Assembly: GCF_046524175.1 (NCBI RefSeq)
Contig: NZ_JBEFZF010000001.1
Coordinates: forward strand, 682,001-746,000
Source of the DNA: Spongiivirga sp046524175
GTDB taxonomy: Bacteria; Bacteroidota; Bacteroidia; Flavobacteriales; Flavobacteriaceae
Direction of reading: 5' to 3'
DNA length: 64,000 bases
The position numbers and the translations under genes were made by a program. Positions 17,831 to 26,240 of the stretch are shown piece by piece. The first letter of the stretch is position 1, and every line of letters starts with the position of its first letter. The notes under the pieces are model-generated. The model was not told the DNA's origin, searched no databases, and was given only the letters and a program-made list of their open reading frames with translations.

Positions 17831-18730
17831 TCATTCGCTATTTCCGGTAATAAATTCAACAAGATACCTAGCTAATTCTTCTCCTTTATCTTCTTGAATG
17901 AAATGACCAGCGCCCTCAACTAATTTATGCGGTTGTCCCTTAGCACCTGGAACCTTAGATTGAAAGAACAAATCACCTTTTTTCATGATATCATCAGAAT
18001 CACCGAACAAAGTAAGAAATGGCTTTTCCCATTTTTCTAGAATTCCCCATGCTTTGTCACAATTAGGAATTTCGCCTGCAACATCATGATCGTCAAAGGG
18101 AACCAAAGCGGGAAATATCTTAGCGCCATCTTTATAGCTGTCATCAGGAAATGGTGCATTGTATGCTTTCAACACATCTCCTTTAATTGTATTTACCGTT
18201 CCCATTTGCAATACACCAGCACAATCAAAAAAGGGAGTATTTTGCGAAAAATCTCTCCATCTTAAAAAAGCGGGACTTGCCTCAATACCTGTTCTTGGCA
18301 GAAAAGTATTAGACACCATTACCGTATCAAACCAATCAGGAAAATCTGCCACCGTTCTCAACCCTAAAAGACCACCCCAATCCTGGCAAAAAAGATGAAT
18401 ATTTGATAGTGATAAGCTCTTTAAAAGCCCTTGCAGCCAATATAAATGGGATTGAAATGAATAATGCTCCTTACCTACAATTTTACTGGATTTACCAAAG
18501 CCAATTAAATCCGGAGCGATGCATCTGTAACCATTCTCAACTAATATTGGAATCATCTTTCGATACAAATACGACCAACTTGGTTCACCATGAAGCAATA
18601 GCACAACAGGACCATTCCCTTCATCAACATAATGCATTCTAAGGTCTTTATCAACCTCATAATAATTCGCACTAAAAGGATAATCACTTAGATTATCGAA
18701 ATGTGAATCCGGGGTGTTTTTGATTTCCAT
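17831..18730 (-). CDS. Haloalkane dehalogenase, subfamily I-like
   Basis: 299 residues, alpha/beta hydrolase fold. LLHGEPSWSYLYRKMIP, nucleophile D117 with halide-binding W118 in CQDWGG, acid D246 in LFGDSDD and base H276 in GAGHFIQED are the catalytic set of haloalkane dehalogenases (EC 3.8.1.5), which cleave carbon-halogen bonds by an aspartyl-ester intermediate. An Asp nucleophile excludes ordinary esterases; epoxide hydrolases also use Asp but have HG(W)P and cap tyrosines not seen here. It is the last gene of the catabolic cluster, 5 bp after a DUF2855 gene. The natural halogenated substrate is unknown. Confidence 0.8.
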   Translation of the reverse strand: MEIKNTPDSHFDNLSDYPFSANYYEVDKDLRMHYVDEGNGPVVLLLHGEPSWSYLYRKMIPILVENGYRCIAPDLIGFGKSSKIVGKEHYSFQSHLYWLQGLLKSLSLSNIHLFCQDWGGLLGLRTVADFPDWFDTVMVSNTFLPRTGIEASPAFLRWRDFSQNTPFFDCAGVLQMGTVNTIKGDVLKAYNAPFPDDSYKDGAKIFPALVPFDDHDVAGEIPNCDKAWGILEKWEKPFLTLFGDSDDIMKKGDLFFQSKVPGAKGQPHKLVEGAGHFIQEDKGEELARYLVEFITGNSE

Positions 18731-18735
18731 TGATT

Positions 18736-19809
18736 TTAATTTACCAATACAACATAGCCTTTGCTAGGATCTACTTTGCCATCTAGCATATTCAGATATA
18801 AATCTTTTATTCCTGCTTCAAAATGCACAAACTTTAGATCGATCCAGTTTTGAGCTAGTTCTGTAAAGTTCTCTTGAGTTTTGTTTATTTGTTCATTTGC
18901 TACATCTGGCCCTAGTTTTTGGAACAACTTAGTAGCATAATCAGGTGCAAAAAAGAATTTTGAATTAGGAACTTGTTTCATATCTCCGGCCGATTTCCAA
19001 TCGGCCAAACCTATTAATGAGGTGAACCTTAGATGTTCATTTAATTGGTTAGTGATTTTTAAAAGCAGCTCGATATTACCACCTAAATCTACCATTGTTG
19101 TTTTTAAAGAGGGAATGTTATCTAATTCATCATATGAAAAAATCTGATCGTACAAGCCTGTTTCCTGAAGAAAAACTTTATTCTTAGAAGATGTCAATCC
19201 GATTATTTTCTTGCCATGTTGCTCTTTATTCGAAAACAACATATAGGCAATACCCAATGCAGTTTTTGAGGAAGCACTTGTTAGAAGTATTTGATCAGCT
19301 CCAAAGAACTTTTCGTCCTTTAAAAATGAATAGTTTAAATATGCTGTGGTAAATAAAGGCTTTATTATGGAGTAATATCCTTTTTCGACATCAGAAAAAG
19401 ACGCTGGTTTTTTTGCATAAAAGTTATAAATAGGTGGCAATGGTTTTCTATGGGTAGTCCCATCAATAAAACCGAAGGGCTTAATATTCTCCGGTTTGAC
19501 TATTAAGTAACTACTCATTGGCCAATAACCATAAAACTCATCTCCGATCTTCAAAGATTCGATTTTGGACTCGACTACCTTTGCATATCCCCAGCAAGGA
19601 ATAATTCCATTTGGTTCAGTTGCCCTAAAAAAATTCCAATATCCTATTTTATCTCCTACCACAGCATACGTAACATTATTACTGGTAAACGAAAAACGTT
19701 CTATTTCAAATAGAACTTCTTGAGCTTTCAATTCTGGTTTTTCTAAATGGAAAACCTTACTATCAAAAAGATTGGATTTATTAACTAAAAATGTTGGATT
19801 GGTATTCAT
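18736..19809 (-). CDS. DUF2855 family protein (MDR-like)
   Basis: 357 residues. It resembles a degenerate medium-chain dehydrogenase: an N-terminal GroES-like half (SNNVTYAVVGDKIGYWNFFRATEP, PCWGYAKVVES, GDEFYGYWPMSSYLIV) and a C-terminal half with a nucleotide-fold segment ILLTSASSKTALGIAYML. The catalytic zinc Cys/His are missing, and the usual GxGxxG is replaced by SASSKTA. This is typical of DUF2855 proteins, whose activity has not been established as far as I know. Sits between the MaoC gene (12 bp) and the dehalogenase gene (5 bp). Confidence 0.75.
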   Translation of the reverse strand: MNTNPTFLVNKSNLFDSKVFHLEKPELKAQEVLFEIERFSFTSNNVTYAVVGDKIGYWNFFRATEPNGIIPCWGYAKVVESKIESLKIGDEFYGYWPMSSYLIVKPENIKPFGFIDGTTHRKPLPPIYNFYAKKPASFSDVEKGYYSIIKPLFTTAYLNYSFLKDEKFFGADQILLTSASSKTALGIAYMLFSNKEQHGKKIIGLTSSKNKVFLQETGLYDQIFSYDELDNIPSLKTTMVDLGGNIELLLKITNQLNEHLRFTSLIGLADWKSAGDMKQVPNSKFFFAPDYATKLFQKLGPDVANEQINKTQENFTELAQNWIDLKFVHFEAGIKDLYLNMLDGKVDPSKGYVVLVN

Positions 19810-19821
19810 TTTCAGGAATTG

Positions 19822-20286
19822 TTATTCAAACATTAAAGATACAAACTCTGCGACGCAAGCAGGCTTGTCAACTCCTTCTATTTCAACAGTACAGTTCCAG
19901 GTAATTTTAACCCCTGTTTCTCCGTAGGTTTCTATTTTTTCAATACTACCATTTAACCGAAGTTTACTGTTAACCACAACAGGGTGTGGAAAACGAACTT
20001 TGTTCAATCCATAATTAACTCCCATTTTGACACTACTAACTTCTATTGCATCACCCAGCATTTTAGACAGTAAAGAAACTGACATAAAACCATGTGCAAT
20101 TGGCGCCTTGAACGGTGAATATTGTTTCGCCTTTTCTACATCGATATGAATCCATTGAAAATCATGAGTTGCTTCCGCAAAAGCATTGATCATTTCTTGG
20201 GTAACAGTAATCCAATCTCCCAATGGCAGCGATTGACCTTCATAGTCTCTAAATTCTTCGATATTAGCAAAAACAAGTTTATTCAT
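19822..20286 (-). CDS. MaoC family (R)-specific enoyl-CoA hydratase
   Basis: About 154 residues from ATG 20286; an in-frame GTG at 20304 is the alternative. Hot-dog fold. The hydratase-2 motif is DFQWIHIDVEKAKQYSPFKAPIAHGFMSVSL, with catalytic Asp and His in D-F-Q-W-I-H and the conserved AHGF turn. MaoC enzymes hydrate trans-2-enoyl-CoA to (R)-3-hydroxyacyl-CoA, which would feed the adjacent SDR (21 bp upstream). Part of the acyl-CoA catabolic cluster. Confidence 0.85.
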   Translation of the reverse strand: MNKLVFANIEEFRDYEGQSLPLGDWITVTQEMINAFAEATHDFQWIHIDVEKAKQYSPFKAPIAHGFMSVSLLSKMLGDAIEVSSVKMGVNYGLNKVRFPHPVVVNSKLRLNGSIEKIETYGETGVKITWNCTVEIEGVDKPACVAEFVSLMFE

Positions 20287-20307
20287 AAGGTTTTCATTTA
20301 GCACGTA

Positions 20308-21045
20308 TTAACGAGAGATTCCACCATCTATAGTTAGACAAATACCTGAAACATAACGCGCTTCATCAGATGCCAAATACAAGTAACCATATGCTATATC
20401 AATTGGCTGGGCCGCTGTTTGCAGCGGAATTTGTTTCTTAATATTTTCCATATGTTCTACCGGAATTTTCTCAACCATTTCGGTTAATGTAAAACCAGGT
20501 GCCAATGCATTTGCTGTTATTCCATATTTACCCAATTCCATTGTCCAGGTTTTAGACATTGCAATTACACCTGCTTTGGTGGCCGAATAGTTGGTTTGGC
20601 CAAAATTACCACGTAGACCTACATTAGAAGCGGCGGTTACAATTCGGCCATATTTTGCTTCTTTCATGTACGGAGCAACGGCCTGGGTACAAATAAAAAC
20701 ACCTTTTAAGTTTACATCTATAACAGCGTCCCATTCATCTTCGCTCATCTTCATTAAGGTTTTATCCTTAGTAATACCGGCATTATTGATCAAAATATCA
20801 ATCTTACCGTAGTTTGAATGAATATCGGCAACAGCCTTATTCACCGCTTCCTTATCGGTAACCGAAATTTTATGAAACTTGGCTTTTCCTCCACTTTCAT
20901 TTATTTCTTTGACTGTATCAACACCTGCATCCAACAGATCCCAAATAATAACCGTCGCCCCTTCATTAGCGAATAAGGTTGAAACGGCTTTTCCGATACC
21001 TCTGGCACCACCAGTTACAATAGCTACTTTGTCTTTTAATCTCAT
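20308..21045 (-). CDS. SDR oxidoreductase, FabG-like
   Basis: 245 residues, classical short-chain dehydrogenase. TGGARGIG (about 12-19) is the dinucleotide-binding turn, NNAGITKD the structural motif and YSATK the catalytic Tyr-x3-Lys with an upstream Ser in TAASNVG. Close in style to FabG / acetoacetyl-CoA reductase and 3-hydroxyacyl-CoA dehydrogenases, so with the neighbouring MaoC it could interconvert (R)-3-hydroxyacyl-CoA and 3-ketoacyl-CoA. The cofactor (NAD or NADP) is not clear. An 82-bp gap upstream could hold an internal promoter. Confidence 0.85.
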   Translation of the reverse strand: MRLKDKVAIVTGGARGIGKAVSTLFANEGATVIIWDLLDAGVDTVKEINESGGKAKFHKISVTDKEAVNKAVADIHSNYGKIDILINNAGITKDKTLMKMSEDEWDAVIDVNLKGVFICTQAVAPYMKEAKYGRIVTAASNVGLRGNFGQTNYSATKAGVIAMSKTWTMELGKYGITANALAPGFTLTEMVEKIPVEHMENIKKQIPLQTAAQPIDIAYGYLYLASDEARYVSGICLTIDGGISR

Positions 21046-21127
21046 TTTTATTATTTATTATTAGCTAATTAGTTATTGCGATGAGATGTTGAAATAAGTT
21101 CATCATAACAATCCAAGTAACTATTAT

Positions 21128-22108
21128 TTAAGAGCTTACTCCAATGACCACTTTTCCCTTCACTTCCCGGTTCATCATCTCTTCTAGAGCATCGGGAGCA
21201 TTTTCTAGGGGATATATTTTATGAATATGTGGTTTCAATTTACCTTGGGCGTACCATGTCATTAGTTCCATGGTATTTTGCATATTCTTTTCCGGAGTTT
21301 TCATGGCAAAGCTTCCCCAGAATACGCCTACTATAGCACATCCTTTCAATAAAGCTAAGTTGAGAGGGATTTTAGGAATGTCACCCGCGGCGAATCCAAC
21401 CACTAAATAGCGTCCTTCCCAGGCCATACCTCTAATAGCGGGTTCAGAATAGGAACCGCCAACTGGGTCATATACGACATCAGCACCTTTGCCTTTGGTA
21501 AGTTCTTTAATGCGTGCTTTTAGATCTTCTTCTTTATAGTTAATAACTTCATCTGCACCGAATTTCTTACATAATTCGAGCTTGTCTTTAGAAGACGCAG
21601 CAGCTATTACCCTAGCTCCCATTAATTTACCCAATTCTACCGCAGCAAGCCCTACACCTCCAGAAGCACCTAGTACCAGCAAGGTTTCATCTTTTAGAAG
21701 CTTTGCACGATCTTTTAATGCATGATACGATGTTCCATATGCCATCATAAACGAGGCTGCAATCGGAAAGTCCATCTGCGGGGGCTTTTTAAAACAAGCA
21801 TTTTTAGGAACAATAACCTCTTCTGCAAAGCCCCCATTTACTACAAAACCAAATACTTCATCACCAGGTTTGACATGTTTAACTCCTTCTCCTACTTCTT
21901 TTACAACTCCTGAAATATCGCTACCAGGTGTAAATGGTAAGTCTGGCTTAAATTGATATAAACCTTGAATAATTAACGTATCAGGAAAATTAACACTACA
22001 TGCATTTACTGATACCAAAACCTCGTTTTCCCCTGGAGTTACACTCGCAACTTCTTCAAAACTTAGTTCAGACGGAGGACCAAATTGCTTACAAACTATT
22101 GCCTTCAA
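21128..22108 (-). CDS. NADPH:quinone oxidoreductase-like MDR enzyme
   Basis: 326 residues, starting at TTG 22108, which gives the family N-terminus MKAIVCKQFGPPSEL. Zinc-free medium-chain dehydrogenase/reductase: GroES-like half with GSDISGVVKEVGEGV, then the nucleotide fold LVLGASGGVGLAAVELGK and DVVYDPVGG. Members reduce quinones or alpha,beta-unsaturated carbonyls with NADPH. The gene starts 3 bp after the stop of another MDR gene, so the two MDRs are cotranscribed. A role in reducing an enone or enoyl-CoA intermediate of the cluster is inferred. Confidence 0.85.
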   Translation of the reverse strand: MKAIVCKQFGPPSELSFEEVASVTPGENEVLVSVNACSVNFPDTLIIQGLYQFKPDLPFTPGSDISGVVKEVGEGVKHVKPGDEVFGFVVNGGFAEEVIVPKNACFKKPPQMDFPIAASFMMAYGTSYHALKDRAKLLKDETLLVLGASGGVGLAAVELGKLMGARVIAAASSKDKLELCKKFGADEVINYKEEDLKARIKELTKGKGADVVYDPVGGSYSEPAIRGMAWEGRYLVVGFAAGDIPKIPLNLALLKGCAIVGVFWGSFAMKTPEKNMQNTMELMTWYAQGKLKPHIHKIYPLENAPDALEEMMNREVKGKVVIGVSS

Positions 22109-22111
22109 GGT

Positions 22112-23116
22112 TTAATCTTCTTTTACTTTTAATACTAGTTTTCCTTTTTTATCTCCGGTAAACAGTCGCTTAAAAGTATCATGAAAATTTTCAATGCCTT
22201 CATACACATCTTCCCGGCTTTTTAGCTTGCCTTGCATCATCCACATTCCCATTTCTTGAGCTGCTTTTGCGTAGTCTTTGGCATAATCCATCACCACCAT
22301 ACCTTGCATAGTGGCTCTGTTAACCAATAACGACAAATAGTTACTCGGTCCTTTTATTGCCGTTTTATTGTTATATTGTGATATCGCACCACATATAATA
22401 ATGCGGGCATGCATTCGTAATCTTGTTAAGGCTACATCTAGAATCTCACCTCCAACGTTATCAAAATACACATCAATCCCTTTAGGGCATTCTCTCTTTA
22501 AAGCGGTTGCCAGATTTTCTGATTTATAGTCTATTGCACCGTCAAAACCAAGCTCATCAATAAGATATTTACACTTATCCGCACCACCTGCAATACCTAT
22601 AACCTTGCAACCTTTAATTTTTGCGATTTGACCTACGATACTTCCAACAGCTCCGGCCGCGCCCGAAACTAACACGATATCTCCTTCTTTGATTTTTCCA
22701 ACTTCTGTAATTCCAAAATATGCGGTCATTCCGGGCATACCTAGTGTACCTATATACATTGGCATTGGCGCTAAGTTCGTATCAACTTTATACCAGTTCT
22801 CTCCATTAGTCACCACATATTGTTGTACACCACCCCAGCCTGTTAAAACATCACCTTCTTCAAACTTAGGGTGATTATTGGACTTAACAACTATACCAAT
22901 AGAACCGGAACGCATAACTTCGCCTATTTGCACAGGAGGGATGTATGACTTTGTATCATTCATCCAACCCCGCATAGCAGGGTCTAGTGATATATAGTGA
23001 TGCTGTATTAAAACCTCTCCTTCACCTGGTTCAGCAATAGGATTACTTTCAAGTTCCCAGGTGTCAGCCTCTGGCATACCAATTGGTCTTTTCTTAAATA
23101 TTAGCTGTTTGTTCAT
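22112..23116 (-). CDS. NADP-dependent 2-alkenal/enone reductase (PTGR/CurA-like MDR)
   Basis: 334 residues. The N-terminus (KRPIGMPEADTWELES, LIQHHYISLDPAMRGWMNDTKSY) and VSGAAGAVGSIVGQIAKIKGCKVIGIAGG are hallmarks of the leukotriene B4 dehydrogenase / prostaglandin reductase / CurA group, which reduces the C=C bond of alpha,beta-unsaturated ketones with NADPH. DVYFDNVGGEILD and CGAISQYN are further family blocks. This is distinct from the quinone reductase-like neighbour. It lies 66 bp downstream of the isomerase-like gene. Confidence 0.88.
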   Translation of the reverse strand: MNKQLIFKKRPIGMPEADTWELESNPIAEPGEGEVLIQHHYISLDPAMRGWMNDTKSYIPPVQIGEVMRSGSIGIVVKSNNHPKFEEGDVLTGWGGVQQYVVTNGENWYKVDTNLAPMPMYIGTLGMPGMTAYFGITEVGKIKEGDIVLVSGAAGAVGSIVGQIAKIKGCKVIGIAGGADKCKYLIDELGFDGAIDYKSENLATALKRECPKGIDVYFDNVGGEILDVALTRLRMHARIIICGAISQYNNKTAIKGPSNYLSLLVNRATMQGMVVMDYAKDYAKAAQEMGMWMMQGKLKSREDVYEGIENFHDTFKRLFTGDKKGKLVLKVKED

Positions 23117-23182
23117 TTCTGATTGTTTTTAGATTTCGTTTCGATCAGTTGTGCTTTACAACCTTCGAATATTTACTGAATA

Positions 23183-23947
23183 TTATTTCTTTTGAAGGCT
23201 TTCAACAAAATCTTTCATTTTACTTCTTATTTCAGGGCTCCACCATAATTCTATTGCTTCTCCTAAATCCTTGCCTCCGTCAGTTTCTAAGTTTCTAAGC
23301 CAACTTTTACGTAATTTTTGCTTTGTATTTACTAAGATAGTTTCATTTGCTTTTAGAAACTGTTTCATTTTTCTTTCAGCCATTGGCAATACTTCTTCTA
23401 ATGCGACTACTTTATTTACTAAGCCGCAAGACAATGCCTCCTGCGCTTTGAATAATTTACCATCAAGGATTGCTTCATGTGCCTTTCCTCTACCTATCCA
23501 AAAAGAATATGCATCGATAAGGTTGTTCGATATCTGTATATTAACGGCAACTTCGTTTAAGCCTATGGTATACTTATCTCCTTCAGCCATAATCCTATAA
23601 TCTGCTGTTATGGCAAACACACAGCCCCCTGCGGGAGCATGTCCCGTAATGGCGCAAATCATAGGTTTTTTAAAGGTCGCCATTTGAATATGAAGTTGGC
23701 CAAAAGCTTTAAAAAATGCTTCGATTTGTTCTTCATCATATCCGTAAAGCTCAATCACATCAAGTCCGGCGGAAAAGAAATGAGGAGTTCCTGTTAATAT
23801 TACTCCTTTTACCTCATGATCATTTTCTAGCTTAGTAAATGTGACGGTAAGTTCTTTTACCATCTCGTGATTAATAGCATTTACCTTACCACGATTTAGT
23901 TGAACAATTGTATAATGTTCCTTTTTTTCAATTTGAATAGTATTCAT
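23183..23947 (-). CDS. Enoyl-CoA hydratase/isomerase, delta3-delta2-enoyl-CoA isomerase type
   Basis: 254 residues from ATG 23947; a TTG 8 codons earlier (23971) is less likely. Crotonase fold with oxyanion-hole segments PHFFSAGLDVIEL and TGHAPAGGCVFAI. The block CVFAITADYRIMAEGDKYTIGLNEVAV closely follows the mitochondrial ECI1 isomerase pattern (CLxALTCDYRIMA...YxIGLNE), with a single catalytic Glu in GLNE and no hydratase-type second Glu. I therefore favour a delta3,delta2-enoyl-CoA isomerase used for unsaturated acyl chains over a hydratase. Follows an SDR gene by 28 bp. Confidence 0.75.
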   Translation of the reverse strand: MNTIQIEKKEHYTIVQLNRGKVNAINHEMVKELTVTFTKLENDHEVKGVILTGTPHFFSAGLDVIELYGYDEEQIEAFFKAFGQLHIQMATFKKPMICAITGHAPAGGCVFAITADYRIMAEGDKYTIGLNEVAVNIQISNNLIDAYSFWIGRGKAHEAILDGKLFKAQEALSCGLVNKVVALEEVLPMAERKMKQFLKANETILVNTKQKLRKSWLRNLETDGGKDLGEAIELWWSPEIRSKMKDFVESLQKK

Positions 23948-23975
23948 TCTGTTGTCCAAATTAGATATCAACTAC

Positions 23976-24731
23976 TTACAATGATGTACCACCGTCTAAT
24001 GTGATCGTTTGTCCTGTAATAAACTTGGTGTTATCTGATGCTAACCAAACGATTGCATCAGCTATTTCTTCCGGCTTGCCATAGCGATTCATCGGGATAA
24101 CACTCTTTAAAATAGTATCCATATCTTCTCTGGCTGATCTTAAATAATTGAGCAAGGAAGATTCAGTATAACCCGGACAAACAGCATTTACTCGAATGTT
24201 TTTCGTTGCATACTCCATGGCAGCTGACTTCGTCATTCCGACCACCGCAAACTTACTGGCACTATAAGAAATGTTATTTGGTGAAGCTTTCAAGCCTGCC
24301 AAAGAGGCAACATTAACGATATTACCATGACCTTGTTTCATCATTTGCTGTAATGCTGCTTTCATACCATAAAAAACCCCCGTTTGATTAACTGCAATGA
24401 CCCGATCCCAATCTTCTAAAGAGGAATCTCCCACTCTAGCAAGATTTTTGGGGCCAATACCAGCATTATTAACGATCACATCTAATTGGCCAAAAGCATC
24501 GACTGTTTGATTCACTAAACTTTCTACTTCATCAAATTTGGCCACATTTGCTTTTATAGATATCGCTTTCCCTCCAGCTTCGGCTATTTCATCTGCAACA
24601 GTATTTGATTTCTCAAGCGAGTAATCAGAGACTATTACCTGAGCTCCGTGATTTGCAAAATGTCTTGCTGTTGCTGCACCAATTCCCGATCCTGATCCGG
24701 TTACAATGACTACTTTATCTTTTACTTCCAT
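23976..24731 (-). CDS. SDR oxidoreductase
   Basis: 251 residues, classical SDR: TGSGSGIGAATARHF cofactor turn, NNAGIGPKN, Ser in VNVASLAG and catalytic YSASK. An Asp after strand 2 (VIVSDYS) suggests NAD rather than NADP. C-terminal GQTITLDGGTSL is the standard family ending. It could oxidise a hydroxyacyl or secondary alcohol intermediate; which one cannot be told. It is one of three non-identical SDRs in this cluster, so they are not simple duplicates. Confidence 0.85.
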   Translation of the reverse strand: MEVKDKVVIVTGSGSGIGAATARHFANHGAQVIVSDYSLEKSNTVADEIAEAGGKAISIKANVAKFDEVESLVNQTVDAFGQLDVIVNNAGIGPKNLARVGDSSLEDWDRVIAVNQTGVFYGMKAALQQMMKQGHGNIVNVASLAGLKASPNNISYSASKFAVVGMTKSAAMEYATKNIRVNAVCPGYTESSLLNYLRSAREDMDTILKSVIPMNRYGKPEEIADAIVWLASDNTKFITGQTITLDGGTSL

Positions 24732-24780
24732 GTAATGTTTGTTGTTTTTCTCTAATCATGAAAAGAGATTTATGATATTT

Positions 24781-25161
24781 TTACTTACAAAAAATTAGCT
24801 TAGAATCTTTTAATGCCTTTTTCCTAATATGACTAGGATAACCTTCCATGCTTACCATAGCAAGAAAGTCTTTTTTGCTGCCATAGCTTACAACAAGTAC
24901 TTCATCCCACAAATCTTCTTCAACAGGACCAATAATCATGATACTCGGCTTGGCTTTAAAGACAATTTTAGCCTTTACTTTTGCAAAAAATGGCATTGCT
25001 TTTTCCATATATTCTTTATATAGTGCTTTACCCGTTTTTCCAGAATCACCTACCATATCATTGTATTTTAAATAATTAAGCATATGCAATGGTTGATTAT
25101 CTGGTAGCGCCATTAGCTGTTGAATGGCATCGGTACTTGGATCTAAATAAGAATCTTTCAT
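24781..25161 (-). CDS. Small DUF1330-like protein beside the acyl-CoA kinase gene
   Basis: 126 residues. The middle (PLHMLNYLKYNDM, YKEYMEKAMPFFAKVKAKIVFKAKPSIMIIGPVEEDLWDEVLVVSYGSKKDFLAMVSMEGY) has the pattern of a dimeric ferredoxin-like alpha/beta barrel of the DUF1330 / Dabb kind. No catalytic residue is known for such proteins. Its start is 7 bp after the stop of the kinase gene, so it is tightly coupled to it. In the Pseudomonas putida levulinate pathway the related kinase LvaA needs a small partner, LvaB; whether this protein plays such a role is only a hypothesis. Confidence 0.6.
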   Translation of the reverse strand: MKDSYLDPSTDAIQQLMALPDNQPLHMLNYLKYNDMVGDSGKTGKALYKEYMEKAMPFFAKVKAKIVFKAKPSIMIIGPVEEDLWDEVLVVSYGSKKDFLAMVSMEGYPSHIRKKALKDSKLIFCK

Positions 25162-25168
25162 TCTTTTA

Positions 25169-26227
25169 TTAGTCTATTTTATTCGTTTGAATTGATTTGA
25201 GAGCCAGTTTGCAACATAAGTCGGCTGCCTTATTCAAATTTGCAAAGCGTGGATCGGTAGTATAACCATGTTTATATCGGTAATATATTTGTTGAGCGAT
25301 TACCGCTATTTTAAAAAGACCGTACACATAGTAAAAAACGATGTTGTTAATGGGTAATCCACTTTTTTGGGTATACATCTCAACTACTTCACTCCTGCCA
25401 GGGTTACCTTCAAAAACTGTTGGAGAAGGAATCCCTTGCTTCACAAAGTCGTTATCAGAAGCCATTGTCCAATAACCTAGTGAAGTACCTAAATCCATAA
25501 GAGGATCACCCAAAGTGGCCATCTCCCAATCGAGAATGGCACTTACTTCACCCCAACTATTATCTGCAAATACCACATTATCGTATTTATAGTCATTGTG
25601 TATTAAACTGTGATCATAAGAAGTTGGTTGATTATCTTCCATCCATTGCATCACCTTATTTGCTAGTGTAATATCATCAGTCGAAGCTTTAAGATATTGT
25701 TTTCCCCAGTTGGTTACTTGTCGTTCTACATATCCTTCCGGTTTTCCCAAATCATGTAAACCTGCCTTTTTATAGTCCACTTGATGCAAGCTCACAAAGG
25801 TATCCATCCAAGAATTTGCAATGGTTTTAAAATCACCAGCGGGAATATTCAATTTTTTCGCTTGCTGAAAACTTAAAATAATTCCCTCAACTTTTTCCAT
25901 TAAATAAAAAGAAGAACCGATAACCGCCTCATCTTCAGTATAAGCATACATTTTGGGAACTTTTGAAAACACCGAATTTAATCCGCTTTGAACCTTGTAC
26001 TCACGCCCCATATCATGGCCACGTTTAATCGCTCCAAACGGAGGTCGCCTCAGGACATACTCGTTGTTTTCAATTGATATTAAATATGTTAAATTAGAAA
26101 AACCATGAGTAAATTGCTTTACTCCTAATTCGCTTTTTACATTGTTAATGATATTATTTTCAAAAAGGAACTGTTTTAAATTACCCTCATTTAACTCCTC
26201 TCCTTGCCTTACCTGTTGCTTACTCAT
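25169..26227 (-). CDS. Phosphotransferase (APH fold), ACAD11-type hydroxyacyl-CoA kinase
   Basis: 352 residues. APH/choline-kinase fold: a nucleotide-binding N-lobe (FTHGFSNLTYLI, YVLRRPPFGAIKRGHDMGREYKV), the catalytic loop LIHNDYKYDNVVF (HxDxxxxN) and metal Asp in AILDWEMATLGDPLMDLG. The text matches the kinase half of ACAD10/ACAD11 and bacterial LvaA, which phosphorylate the hydroxyl of 4-hydroxyacyl-CoA. The acyl-CoA dehydrogenase half is encoded immediately upstream (14 bp), so together the two genes equal a split ACAD11. A substrate with a gamma- or delta-hydroxyl is inferred from family knowledge. Confidence 0.85.
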   Translation of the reverse strand: MSKQQVRQGEELNEGNLKQFLFENNIINNVKSELGVKQFTHGFSNLTYLISIENNEYVLRRPPFGAIKRGHDMGREYKVQSGLNSVFSKVPKMYAYTEDEAVIGSSFYLMEKVEGIILSFQQAKKLNIPAGDFKTIANSWMDTFVSLHQVDYKKAGLHDLGKPEGYVERQVTNWGKQYLKASTDDITLANKVMQWMEDNQPTSYDHSLIHNDYKYDNVVFADNSWGEVSAILDWEMATLGDPLMDLGTSLGYWTMASDNDFVKQGIPSPTVFEGNPGRSEVVEMYTQKSGLPINNIVFYYVYGLFKIAVIAQQIYYRYKHGYTTDPRFANLNKAADLCCKLALKSIQTNKID

Positions 26228-26240
26228 TTAACTCCAAAAA

